This document shows, one piece after another, positions 1-8,863 of a DNA stretch of 36,983 nt (position 1 is the first letter of the stretch; each line of letters starts with the position of its first letter). Both the position numbers and the translations under genes were made by a program. The DNA comes from Parcubacteria group bacterium M6-OD1-1 (GTDB taxonomy: Bacteria > Patescibacteriota > Minisyncoccia > GWC2-36-17 > M10-OD1-4): assembly GCA_003056085.1 (NCBI GenBank), contig LSNK01000004.1, positions 92,326 through 129,308 on the forward strand, in the 5' to 3' direction. Below the pieces are notes generated by a model, which saw only the letters and a program-made list of their open reading frames with translations, was not told the origin of the DNA and ran no database searches.

Positions 1-255
1 AACATGAGGTCTCTTGATCTTTCAATATTTAAAATAGGATTTTTCTCAAGTAAATTTATGGTTGTTGCTCTTTTAATTTCTGTTGCTATTCAATTTTTGG
101 TTATCTATATTCCGTTTTTCCAAAATGTATTCAGTTTTGAAAGGCTAAATATACAAGAGTGGGTATTGATTATCGGCTCATCTTCTTTGATTTTGGTTAT
201 TGTTGAAATCTATAAAATATTTAAGCGGAAAGCCAATAGCAGTGTAAAGCTATAG
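1..255 (+). CDS. Cation-transporting P-type ATPase, C-terminal fragment (5' end outside window)
   Basis: Open to the window start (AAC codon before the first Met). 'RSLDLSIFKIGFFSSKFMVVALLISVAIQFLVIYIPFFQNVF...EWVLIIGSSSLILVIVEIYK' resembles the C-terminal transmembrane domain of P-type Ca2+/cation ATPases. Confidence 0.75.
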   Translation, partial: NMRSLDLSIFKIGFFSSKFMVVALLISVAIQFLVIYIPFFQNVFSFERLNIQEWVLIIGSSSLILVIVEIYKIFKRKANSSVKL

Positions 256-310
256 AGTTATAAGTAATTTAAACTTTCTGTTTTTTAATTTATTTTGTTA
301 TAATAAATAC

Positions 311-685
311 ATGGTTTATTTATTTTTAAAATGGAAATTTATTGATTCTAATCGGGATTTTTTAAAAGCCTGGTTTGAATTTTCAAAATTCGGTCTGAAT
401 ATTTTTTCAGTCCCGCTTTTGGTCAGGACGTTCTTCTGGCCGTGGCACAAATATCAAAGCGTATATCCGTCAGGCTTTAATCCAAAAAAAGTTTTTTTAG
501 TTTTTTTTGGGAATATAATGTCCAGGATAATAGGGATGATTTTAAGAACATTTTTTATTTTTATTGGTTTGATATTTGAAATTTTTATTTTATTTTTTGG
601 ATTTATTTTATTTTTAATTTGGTTTACATTGCCGTTTTTTGCACTTTATTTTTTATATATAGGAATAGATTTCTTACTTCGATAG
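311..685 (+). CDS. Hypothetical membrane protein (2-3 TM segments)
   Basis: 124-aa ORF with long hydrophobic stretches; good coding spacing between neighbours. Confidence 0.65.
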   Translation: MVYLFLKWKFIDSNRDFLKAWFEFSKFGLNIFSVPLLVRTFFWPWHKYQSVYPSGFNPKKVFLVFFGNIMSRIIGMILRTFFIFIGLIFEIFILFFGFILFLIWFTLPFFALYFLYIGIDFLLR

Positions 686-724
686 AGCCTAAATGAGATA
701 GAAGTTAAAAGATATAAACATGAT

Positions 725-820
725 AAAAGTTACAAGATACAAATCACAAATAACAAACAAATCTCAAGAAACAATAGCCAACAACCAAAGTAGCGTCGTG
801 TTTGCATCTTGCATCTTATT
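725..820. repeat. Dispersed intergenic repeat, copy 1
   Basis: 'gttacaagatacaaatcacaaataacaaacaaatctcaagaaacaatagccaacaaccaaag..gcgtcgtgtttgcatcttgcatctt' aligns by eye with segments at ~11351 and ~36790; its ends are imperfect inverted repeats. Confidence 0.6.
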
Positions 821-906
821 ACTTATTACTGCTTTGTTTAATTTATTTATGTATTTAAAATTCTATTTTCTAACTTCTAATTTTTAAATTTTATATTCTT
901 TCGTTT

Positions 907-3438
907 ATGTTTAACTTAAAAAAGACTAAAACTTATTATGCTATTTTATTTCCAATCTTTTTTGTAAAGATTGTTTTTTGGGCATCTTTGTTTTCAACGC
1001 TTTTGTTATTGATTGATATTTTATTTCCAAAACTTTATATTTTGCCTTTAACTTTTTTGAGAGTTGAGGTTATAGGCTGGTTTTTTATATCTTTATTTAT
1101 TAATTTATTATTTTTCTCTCTTTATATTTTTTACAATTCTTTTTTAAGAAAAGAAGAACAAGTAAATTTAGAGGATGTCTTAGATTCTCAAAAAAACAAT
1201 GAAGATATTAATTTAGCAGAATATCTTTCTTATGATGCCGCCTTGGCAATGCGAAAAGCGATGCGATTTACCGAGAAAAAACATATAAAACTAAGTTATA
1301 ATTCAATATTTTTATTTTTACTTGAAAACAAAAGAGCAAAGTTTATATTTGACAGGCTTTTAATAAACGAAGAGCAATTTAGAAAAACTTTGGAAGTTGT
1401 CGTTGAAAGCCAAGAAAAAACTGTTGCGCAATATATAGACAGTTCAGAGCTTGAGAAAATCCTGTACGATGCCCTTTTAATTTCTCAAAAAAAAGGCAAC
1501 AAAAAAATTACTTTCGGCAGTGTGTTTGCCGCTGTTGTTTTGTCTGATGATGTTCTTAGGAATTTATTTTTTGATTATGGAGCAAAAAAGGAAGATGTTA
1601 TTGATGTCTCTATTTGGGAAGAAAACTATCATAATGAATATTTTATTAAAAAATCTTTTATTGCCGGGCTTGGCAGGGTGCAGGGAATAGCAGACACATG
1701 GACTTATGGTTATACTCCCGTGCTTTTGAAGTATGCACATGAAGTCTCAGTCTCTGACAGACCGGGGGAGCATATTCATGCTTTAGGGAGAGAGAAGGAG
1801 ATAGAAAAAATAGAGGAAATACTGTCATCTTCCGGTAAAAATAATGTAATTTTAGTCGGTGAGCCGGGAGCCGGAAGAAAAAATGTTATTTTAGGTTTTG
1901 TAAAAAGAATAAAAAAAGGCGTTGCAACAGGAGCGTTAAAACACAAAAGAGTATTTATGCTTGATATGAATTCTGTTATTTCAAGAACAAAAGATGTGAC
2001 AGAAACTGTGGCATTGCTTGATAAAATATTTTCTGAATGTTTGGGTGCTGGAAATATTGTTTTAATTATAGATGATATTCATAATTATGTAGGCAAGCAG
2101 GAGAAAGAAAAGATTGCCGCTTTTGATATTTCAGGGGTTTTAGTGCCTTACCTTCAGTCGGATAAATTTCAGTTGATAGCTCAAACCGATCATTCATCGT
2201 ATCATTCAAACATTGAATCAAATCCTTCTGTTTCTGTGATGTTGGAAAAAGTTGAAGTTTTGGAGATGGACGAACAAACAACCATTTTAAAACTTGAAGA
2301 CCTGACGCCTACGATAGAAAAAGAATATAAAATTTTTATTTCTTATCATGCTCTTTTGGCTGTGGTTTCAGATGCGGGTTCTTATATTCAAAATATACCA
2401 TTTCCGGAAAAGGCTATTTCTCTGCTTTCTGAAGTTATCTCTTTTGTTCAAGCTCATAAAGTTTATGGCAATATCGTAATTCAAGATCATGTTACGGAAG
2501 TTATTTCTCAAAAAACCGGAATACCTTTAGGCAGAATAGAAGGAGAGGAAAAGTCAAAACTTTTAAATATGGAAGAACTTTTGCATAAAAAAGTTATAGG
2601 GCAGGATAAAGCAATAGCGGTTTTGTCAGAAGCTATGCGCAGGGTGAGGTCCGGTATTTCTGAAAGAAAAAAACCGATAGGAACATTTTTATTTTTAGGT
2701 CCAACCGGTGTCGGGAAGACAGAAACCGCAAAATCTCTCGCCGATGTTTATTTTGGCTCTGAAGAAAGAATGATTCGTCTTGATATGTCAGAATACCAGT
2801 CCAAAGATTCAATGAAAAGGCTTATAGGAAGCGTTGACGAAGATGTTGAAGCTCAGTTTGCAAATAAAGTGAGAGAAAACCCTTTTTCGCTTATTTTACT
2901 TGATGAGTTTGAAAAATCACATCCTGATATAGCGGATCTTTTCTTGCAAATCTTAGATGAAGGCAGGCTGACAGATGCTTATCAAAGAAAGGTTTCTTTT
3001 AGAAATTCAATAATTATCGCAACCTCAAATGCCGGAGCTGAGTTTATAAGAGAATATATACTTTCCGGTCAAAATATAGAAGCATTGCATGATATACTTA
3101 TAAATTATTTGATAAAAGAAGAGATATTCAAGCCCGAATTTTTAAATAGGTTTGATGCAATCGTGGTTTTTGAGCCTCTGTCAAAAGAAGAAATAAAGAA
3201 AGTGGCAGAGTTAATACTAAAAGATCTTTTTGTCAGGCTTGAAGACAAAGGGATGAAATTTAAAATGACAGATGAGCTTTTGGATAGAATATCTGAAATA
3301 GGATATAGCCCGGCTTTTGGGGCGAGGGAAATGAAAAGAACTATACAGGAAAAAATAGAAAATAAAATTGCCGAAGATATCATAAAAGGAAAATACAAAT
3401 ATGGATCGGAAATATATATAGATCCGGAAACAATATAA
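907..3438 (+). CDS. Membrane-anchored ClpC-like AAA+ ATPase
   Basis: N-terminal hydrophobic segments, Clp-N-like region, two AAA modules. D2 has intact Walker A 'GPTGVGKTETAK' and Walker B 'LILLDEFEKSH'. Confidence 0.9.
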   Translation: MFNLKKTKTYYAILFPIFFVKIVFWASLFSTLLLLIDILFPKLYILPLTFLRVEVIGWFFISLFINLLFFSLYIFYNSFLRKEEQVNLEDVLDSQKNNEDINLAEYLSYDAALAMRKAMRFTEKKHIKLSYNSIFLFLLENKRAKFIFDRLLINEEQFRKTLEVVVESQEKTVAQYIDSSELEKILYDALLISQKKGNKKITFGSVFAAVVLSDDVLRNLFFDYGAKKEDVIDVSIWEENYHNEYFIKKSFIAGLGRVQGIADTWTYGYTPVLLKYAHEVSVSDRPGEHIHALGREKEIEKIEEILSSSGKNNVILVGEPGAGRKNVILGFVKRIKKGVATGALKHKRVFMLDMNSVISRTKDVTETVALLDKIFSECLGAGNIVLIIDDIHNYVGKQEKEKIAAFDISGVLVPYLQSDKFQLIAQTDHSSYHSNIESNPSVSVMLEKVEVLEMDEQTTILKLEDLTPTIEKEYKIFISYHALLAVVSDAGSYIQNIPFPEKAISLLSEVISFVQAHKVYGNIVIQDHVTEVISQKTGIPLGRIEGEEKSKLLNMEELLHKKVIGQDKAIAVLSEAMRRVRSGISERKKPIGTFLFLGPTGVGKTETAKSLADVYFGSEERMIRLDMSEYQSKDSMKRLIGSVDEDVEAQFANKVRENPFSLILLDEFEKSHPDIADLFLQILDEGRLTDAYQRKVSFRNSIIIATSNAGAEFIREYILSGQNIEALHDILINYLIKEEIFKPEFLNRFDAIVVFEPLSKEEIKKVAELILKDLFVRLEDKGMKFKMTDELLDRISEIGYSPAFGAREMKRTIQEKIENKIAEDIIKGKYKYGSEIYIDPETI

Positions 3439-3452
3439 CGGCAAGTAAAAAC

Positions 3453-3479
3453 ATATTTGGAAGCAAGGCTTCCAAATAT
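3453..3479. repeat. REP-like palindrome, copy 1 (upstream of transposase)
   Basis: ATATTTGGAAGC-AAG-GCTTCCAAATAT, perfect 12-bp stem with 3-nt loop. Confidence 0.85.
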
Positions 3480-3491
3480 AAATATAAAAAA

Positions 3492-4166
3492 ATGTCTATA
3501 AGAAAAACACCTTTTATAATAGGTGAATTTTATCATATATATAATCGTGGTGTTGAAAAAAGAGAATTTTTTCTTGATTTAAATGATCAGAAAAGGTTTT
3601 TTCAAAGCATGCATGAATTTAATACATTAGAGCCGATAGGAAGTATTTATGAAAAACAATTCATTGATAAAAAATTTGGAAGCAAGGCTTCCAAATCTGA
3701 AAAATTAGTAAATTTTGTTGCTTACTGTCTCAATTCAAATCATTATCATTTTATTTTAGAGCAAACAGCTGATAAGGGGATTGAAAAATTTATGCAGAGA
3801 TTAGGTACAGGTTATGCAAAGTACTTTAATAAAAAATATAAAAGAAGCGGAGTTCTATTTCAAGGAAAATTTAAAGCTGTTCATGTTAGTTCAAATAATT
3901 ACCTTCTTCATTTAAGCGCTTATGTAAACTTAAATAATTTGGTTCACCAACTTGAAAGCAAGGCTTCCAAGTTGGTGAAAAGCAAGACAAGTTGGGAAGA
4001 GTATATAGAAGACAATTCTGTAGGTTTTTGTAAGAGAAGTATTATATTAGAACAATTCAAAAATAAAAGAGAATATAAGAAGTTTGCAGAAGAGTCTCTG
4101 CGAGGAATTCTAGAAAAAAGATACGAATTGGATGATTTTGAGGATTTCTTATTAGAGTTAGAATAA
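3492..4166 (+). CDS. REP-associated tyrosine transposase (RAYT, Y1/HUH family)
   Basis: 'GEFYHIYNRGVEKREFF', HUH motif 'NSNHYHFIL', 'FMQRLGTGYAKYFNKKYKRSGVLFQGKFKAVHV', Tyr helix 'NNYLLHLSAYVNLN'. Confidence 0.9.
   Translation: MSIRKTPFIIGEFYHIYNRGVEKREFFLDLNDQKRFFQSMHEFNTLEPIGSIYEKQFIDKKFGSKASKSEKLVNFVAYCLNSNHYHFILEQTADKGIEKFMQRLGTGYAKYFNKKYKRSGVLFQGKFKAVHVSSNNYLLHLSAYVNLNNLVHQLESKASKLVKSKTSWEEYIEDNSVGFCKRSIILEQFKNKREYKKFAEESLRGILEKRYELDDFEDFLLELE
3674..3696. repeat. REP-like palindrome, copy 2 (inside transposase CDS)
   Basis: ATTTGGAAGCAAGGCTTCCAAAT, identical core to copies 1 and 4; translated as 'KFGSKASKS'. Confidence 0.85.
3943..3979. repeat. REP-like palindrome, copy 3 (inside transposase CDS, extended stem)
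   Basis: TTCACCAACTTGAAAGC-AAG-GCTTCCAAGTTGGTGAA, 17-bp stem with one A/C mismatch; translated as 'VHQLESKASKLVK'. Confidence 0.8.
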
Positions 4167-4180
4167 GATAATATTATTTT

Positions 4181-4203
4181 ATTTGGAAGCAAGGCTTCCA
4201 AAT
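4181..4203. repeat. REP-like palindrome, copy 4 (downstream of transposase)
   Basis: ATTTGGAAGC-AAG-GCTTCCAAAT, 14 nt after the transposase stop codon. Confidence 0.85.
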
Positions 4204-4276
4204 TTTTGGAATTTTGCGTTTTTTAGTTTTTGTTGCTATACTTTTTTCAGTAAGCAGTAAAAAAACAGTTGAATTT

Positions 4277-5770
4277 ATGAGTATTTTAGAGATAAAAAAA
4301 GTGAAATTAGAGAAGTCGGAAGCCTTGAAAAAACAAGGAGTTAGTTTGTATCCGGCCTCTACAGACAGGTCAGTTTCTATTTTTGAGGTTAAAAAGAATT
4401 TTGATGAAATTGTGTCTTCTGAAAAAGAAGTTGTTTTAGCCGGCAGGATTATGACAAAAAGAGAGCATGGAGGGTCTACTTTTTGTGATATTTATGACGG
4501 GACCGACAAGATTCAAGTTTATTTTAAGAAAAATGAAATTGGCGCAGAAAAATATCAAAACTTTTTAGATAATTTTGATATCGGTGATTTTATTGAAACA
4601 AAAGGAGGTTTTTTTGAAACTAAAAGAGGTGAAAAAACTCAACTTGTAAAAAGTTTTAAGATTTTATCAAAAGCTTTGTTGCCGTTGCCGGAAAAATGGC
4701 ATGGACTAACCGACGTTGAAGAAAGATACAGAAAAAGATATTTAGATGTTTTAATGAATAAAGATGTAAAAGATAAGTTTGTTAAAAGATCTCAAATAAT
4801 AAAATCGTTAAGGGAGTTTTTGGACAAAGATGGGTTTTTGGAGGTTGAAACTCCCATACTTCAGACTATCCCGGGGGGAGCCTTGGCAGAGCCGTTTAAA
4901 ACTCACTTAAACGCTTTAGATTTGGATTTATATTTAAGAATAGCTCCAGAGCTTTATTTAAAAAGACTGCTTGTGGGTGGCTTTGAAAAAGTTTATGAAA
5001 TAGGGAGATGCTTCAGAAATGAAGGAATGGACGCGACTCATAACCCGGATTTTACTATGCTTGAATGTTATGCCGCATATAAAGATTATAACGATTTTAT
5101 GAAAATGACAGAGGATTTGATTCTGCATGTAGTTTCTCAAACAAACAACGGTTTGCTTGAAATTGAGTATCAAAAAAAAGACGGTAAAAAAGAAAAAATA
5201 GATTTCAAAGGACCTTATCCAAAAATAGAGTTTACTGAACTTTTAAAGGACTATGCCAAAATTGATTATGATGCTTTAACAGAAGAGGAGCTTTTAAAAA
5301 AAGCCGGAGAGCTGAAAATAGATATTCCTAAAGGCTCAAACAAGGGGAAAATAGCGGATGAAATTTATAAAGATTTAGTAAGACCAAATATAGTGCAGCC
5401 TATTTTTATGATAAATCATCCTATTGAACTTTCTCCTTTGGCAAAAAAGATTGAAAACGATTCATCAAAAGTTGAAAGATTTCAGCTTGTGGTTGCCGGG
5501 CTTGAAATTGTGAATGCATTTTCTGAATTAAATGATCCCCAAGATCAGCTTGAAAGATTTAAAGAGCAGGAAAAAAACGCAAAAAAAGGAGATCAAGAGA
5601 GCTTAAGAATGGACGCAGACTTTATAGAGGCGTTAGAATACGGTATGCCTCCGGCAGCAGGACTTGGGCTTGGGGTAGAAAGACTTGTAGCTTTACTCAC
5701 AGATTCACATCATGTAAGAGAGGTAATACTTTTTCCAACCATGAGACCTAAAACACAATCTTTAGAATAA
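4277..5770 (+). CDS. lysS: Lysyl-tRNA synthetase, class II (start reassigned from the 4214 ORF)
   Basis: Class II motifs 'FRNEGMDATHNPDFTMLE' and 'GLGLGVERLVALLTDSHHVREVILFPTMRP'; homology begins near the internal Met 'MSILEIKKVKLEK'. Confidence 0.92.
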   Translation: MSILEIKKVKLEKSEALKKQGVSLYPASTDRSVSIFEVKKNFDEIVSSEKEVVLAGRIMTKREHGGSTFCDIYDGTDKIQVYFKKNEIGAEKYQNFLDNFDIGDFIETKGGFFETKRGEKTQLVKSFKILSKALLPLPEKWHGLTDVEERYRKRYLDVLMNKDVKDKFVKRSQIIKSLREFLDKDGFLEVETPILQTIPGGALAEPFKTHLNALDLDLYLRIAPELYLKRLLVGGFEKVYEIGRCFRNEGMDATHNPDFTMLECYAAYKDYNDFMKMTEDLILHVVSQTNNGLLEIEYQKKDGKKEKIDFKGPYPKIEFTELLKDYAKIDYDALTEEELLKKAGELKIDIPKGSNKGKIADEIYKDLVRPNIVQPIFMINHPIELSPLAKKIENDSSKVERFQLVVAGLEIVNAFSELNDPQDQLERFKEQEKNAKKGDQESLRMDADFIEALEYGMPPAAGLGLGVERLVALLTDSHHVREVILFPTMRPKTQSLE

Positions 5771-5806
5771 GTTCTAATTTTATGTTTTTGTCTGCTGTTT
5801 TAAAAG

Positions 5807-6001
5807 ATGACCAATCATAAAAAATTAAAAAAATACATCAGGAGGGCTCATAAAAAAGGATTTTCCGTTGCAAAAATAACTCAAACTCTGCTAAAAACAG
5901 GATGGACGCAAGATCAAATAAAAAAAGGGTTTAAAATTGCATCAAAAAGAAATATTTTTGTGAGGTTTTTTTATAGCTTTTTAAATATATTTAAAAGGTA
6001 G
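5807..6001 (+). CDS. Small basic hypothetical protein
   Basis: 64-aa ORF 'MTNHKKLKKYIRRAHKKGFSVAKITQTLLKTGWTQDQIKKGFK', a pattern similar to helix-repeat 'GW..EQI..A' segments. Confidence 0.6.
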   Translation: MTNHKKLKKYIRRAHKKGFSVAKITQTLLKTGWTQDQIKKGFKIASKRNIFVRFFYSFLNIFKR

Positions 6002-6021
6002 CTCATCATTAAATGTAAATC

Positions 6022-7299
6022 ATGATAGATATTAAACTCATAAGAGAAGATTTAGAAGAAATAAAAAACAGATTGTCAAAAAAAGGTGTTAAGCCGGCAG
6101 ATGTTGAGAAGGTGTTTTTGTTGGATAAAAAATACAGGGATATTCTGCAAATTTTAGAAGGGGACAAGGCGGAGCAGAACAGAATTTCAGAAGAAATATC
6201 TTCTCAAAAAGACAATGAAGAAAGAAATAAAAAAATAAATTCTATGCAGGCTCTTAAGTCTCAAATAAAAGAGTCGGAGCAAAAAATATCAGAAATTGAA
6301 GATGATTTGAAAAAGAGCTTAAATGCTTTGCCGAATATTCCGGCAGAAGATGCTTTAGAAGGGGATAGTGAAGATGATAATAAGGTTATAAAAACTTTTG
6401 AAGACATTCCAAAATTTGATTTTACTGTTTGTGATCATATGGAAATAGGAGAAAGACTTGACCTTATAGATACGAAACAGGCGGCTTTGGTTTCCGGGGC
6501 AAGATTTTTTTATTTGAAAAATGAAGCGGTCTTGCTTGAATTTGCTTTGGTTCAGTTTGTTTTTGAAAATTTAGTAAAAAAAGGATTCACTCCTTTAGTT
6601 CCCCCCGTAATGATAAGACCGGAAATGTATATGAGAATGGGGAGGTTGCAAATGGATCAAAAAGAAGAAAGATATTATATGCAAAATGATGATATTTATC
6701 TTGTGGGTTCAGCCGAGCATACCACAGGTCCTTTGCATTCAGATTATGTTTTTTCTGAAAAAGATTTACCAAAAAGATATATAGCTTTTTCCACCTCTTT
6801 CAGAAGAGAGGCGGGGACTTACGGAAAGGACACAAAGGGGATATTAAGAGTTCACCAGTTTGATAAGTTGGAGATGTTCTCTTTTACAAAACCGGAAGAC
6901 TCAAAAGAAGAGCATAAATTTTTGCTTTCCATGCAGGAAAATATGATGCAGGAGCTTAAGCTTCCTTACCAGGTTGTTGAGGTGTGCACCAATGATATGG
7001 GATTTACAGATGCCAAGCAATATGATGTTGAAACATGGATACCAAGCCAGGAAAAATATAGAGAAACTCATTCTTGTTCAAATACAACAGATTTTCAGGC
7101 AAGAGGGATAAATGCAAAATACAAAAACAAAGAGACGGGGAAAAATGAACTGGTTCATATGCTTAATGCAACAGGATTTGCCATAAGCAGGATATTGATT
7201 GCAATTTTGGAAAACAATCAACAAAAAGACGGATCTGTTAAAATACCTCAGGTTTTGCAAAAATTTATAGGAAAAGATTTGATAAAGAGCAAGAGCTGA
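6022..7299 (+). CDS. serS: Seryl-tRNA synthetase
   Basis: 'MIDIKLIREDLEEIKNRLSKKG' coiled-coil arm plus class II motifs 'FRREAGTYGKDTKGILRVHQFDKLEMF' and 'NATGFAISRILIAILENNQQKDGSVKIPQVLQKFIG'. Confidence 0.95.
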   Translation: MIDIKLIREDLEEIKNRLSKKGVKPADVEKVFLLDKKYRDILQILEGDKAEQNRISEEISSQKDNEERNKKINSMQALKSQIKESEQKISEIEDDLKKSLNALPNIPAEDALEGDSEDDNKVIKTFEDIPKFDFTVCDHMEIGERLDLIDTKQAALVSGARFFYLKNEAVLLEFALVQFVFENLVKKGFTPLVPPVMIRPEMYMRMGRLQMDQKEERYYMQNDDIYLVGSAEHTTGPLHSDYVFSEKDLPKRYIAFSTSFRREAGTYGKDTKGILRVHQFDKLEMFSFTKPEDSKEEHKFLLSMQENMMQELKLPYQVVEVCTNDMGFTDAKQYDVETWIPSQEKYRETHSCSNTTDFQARGINAKYKNKETGKNELVHMLNATGFAISRILIAILENNQQKDGSVKIPQVLQKFIGKDLIKSKS

Positions 7300-7316
7300 C
7301 AATTAATGTTAGTATT

Positions 7317-8195
7317 ATGTTCAGAAAAAGAAAAAATAAATTCAAAAAAATTAAGCCGCAAAATTTTGTATATACAAGAGTTAAAAAAAGAAAAAAAAGG
7401 ATTATTTTAACTATTTTATACATACTTTTAGGGGTGGTTTTTGCTTTTGGATTACTTTATTTTTTATTTTTTTCTGAATATTTCAATATAAAAAATATTT
7501 CTTTTTCCGGGGAAAAAACAATAAAAGAATACGATTTGAAAAATACTTACTTTGAATATACAGGTCAAAAAAAATATATTTTTTTGAATCAGAAAAATAT
7601 ATTGGCGCTTTCTTCTTCTGACTTATCCGAGGCTTTGAAGAAGTCTTTTAGAAGAATAAAAAATGTAAAAATAGAAAAAAATATTCCAAATTCTATTGAT
7701 ATTTTCATAGAAGAATACGAACCGGTTGGAATATCATGCAGAGATTTTAATTCTGCGGGGTTAGACTGTTTTTATTTTGACAAAGACGGGATTATTTTTG
7801 ATACAGCTCCTTTAATCATCGGTGAGATGTTTTTGTCCGTTTATGATAATAATTTAAATATTGAAAATTTTCCGAATGCTAAATACAAAAAAGATTTGAT
7901 AGATTTTGTTTTAAGATTTAAAAAAGAAATTTTAAAAAATTCCGATATGTCAGTTAAATATTTCAGTTTTAAAGATCAATTTGATGATATAGAAGTTTAT
8001 TTAAAAAGCGGATTTAAGATTTTTTTAACAAAAGACCAGAACCCGGAAAAACAAGTGTATGATGTAATGAGGGTTATAAAAGAAGAAATAAAAGAAAATT
8101 TTAAGGATTTAGATTATATAGATCTTAGGATAAAAAATAGAGCTTATTATAAGTTAAAGACCAATACTCCAACAGAGGAGCAAAAGATGCCTTAG
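7317..8195 (+). CDS. ftsQ: FtsQ/DivIB-like POTRA-domain protein
   Basis: Basic N-terminus, one TM helix, then 'FNIKNISFSGEKTIKEYDLKN...IKNVKIEKNIPNSIDIFIEEYEPV', POTRA-like. Confidence 0.65.
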   Translation: MFRKRKNKFKKIKPQNFVYTRVKKRKKRIILTILYILLGVVFAFGLLYFLFFSEYFNIKNISFSGEKTIKEYDLKNTYFEYTGQKKYIFLNQKNILALSSSDLSEALKKSFRRIKNVKIEKNIPNSIDIFIEEYEPVGISCRDFNSAGLDCFYFDKDGIIFDTAPLIIGEMFLSVYDNNLNIENFPNAKYKKDLIDFVLRFKKEILKNSDMSVKYFSFKDQFDDIEVYLKSGFKIFLTKDQNPEKQVYDVMRVIKEEIKENFKDLDYIDLRIKNRAYYKLKTNTPTEEQKMP

Positions 8196-8232
8196 TATTT
8201 TGTTTTTCTTTTCATTTTAAAATATGTTATTA

Positions 8233-8256
8233 TTAGTTAAATAACTAAAGTATAAT
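8233..8256 (+). promoter_or_regulatory. Putative promoter with abutting palindromic operator
   Basis: TTAGTTA-AA-TAACTAA (8233-8248) directly upstream of a TATAAT hexamer (8251-8256), ahead of the 8277 ORF. Confidence 0.45.
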
Positions 8257-8276
8257 AAGATTAATTTTTTAAAAAA

Positions 8277-8582
8277 ATGTTTGATGCAAAATTTATAGAA
8301 GAAAATTTACCAAAAATATTGGGTATTCATAGTATCCCGGAAGATAAAAAACAAAAAGTTATTGAAGCGATGCAAAAACATATACAAACTCAGCTTGCAT
8401 CAAAGATAATGGGTCAGTTGAATATGAGAGATAAAATGAAGCTTATGCCTCTTATGATGAAAAGAAATCCGGAAGAGATTATGAAATTTATGGTTGAGAA
8501 AGTTCCGAATTTTCAGGAAATTGTTCAAAAAGAAGTCATGGATTTTAAGCCTCAGGCGCTCAAAATAATCAATGAATCTTAA
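8277..8582 (+). CDS. Hypothetical protein (101 aa)
   Basis: Complete ORF in tight array with 8609 ORF. Confidence 0.65.
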   Translation: MFDAKFIEENLPKILGIHSIPEDKKQKVIEAMQKHIQTQLASKIMGQLNMRDKMKLMPLMMKRNPEEIMKFMVEKVPNFQEIVQKEVMDFKPQALKIINES

Positions 8583-8608
8583 TTAAAATAAAACTTCAAA
8601 TTATAAAT

Positions 8609-8821
8609 ATGAAAGAAAAAGAATTATCAGAGCAAGAAATAGCAAAAGAACAAGCTAATCTTCAGGAGCTTGTTGATGTTGCTTTTAATCAAGGAATAGC
8701 AAGCGCTATAAAAACCGCCCAAAAAATGAATGATCCTTATATTTTAGATGCTTTTCATGATCTTTTAGTTGACAAATTGTATGATGAGCTTGTTAAAAGA
8801 CATAGGTTAGAAGAGTTGTAA
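8609..8821 (+). CDS. Hypothetical protein (70 aa)
   Basis: Short ORF with soluble helical composition in a co-directional cluster. Confidence 0.6.
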   Translation: MKEKELSEQEIAKEQANLQELVDVAFNQGIASAIKTAQKMNDPYILDAFHDLLVDKLYDELVKRHRLEEL

Positions 8822-8863
8822 TTTGCTGATAATTGATTTAAATTATCAGTCACAAATCAATAT

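Noticed and set aside
2066-3536. Antisense ORFs over the Clp ATPase (2066..2281, 3105..3536, 3217..3444 on the - strand)
   Set aside because: Fully overlap a well-supported AAA+ gene; AT-rich composition produces spurious antisense ORFs and no domain is recognisable.
4214-4276. N-terminal extension of LysS (MRFLVFVAILFSVSSKKTVEF)
   Set aside because: Hydrophobic leader is implausible for a cytosolic synthetase; LysS-like sequence begins at the internal Met (4277) and the upstream DNA looks like a promoter (ttgctatact).
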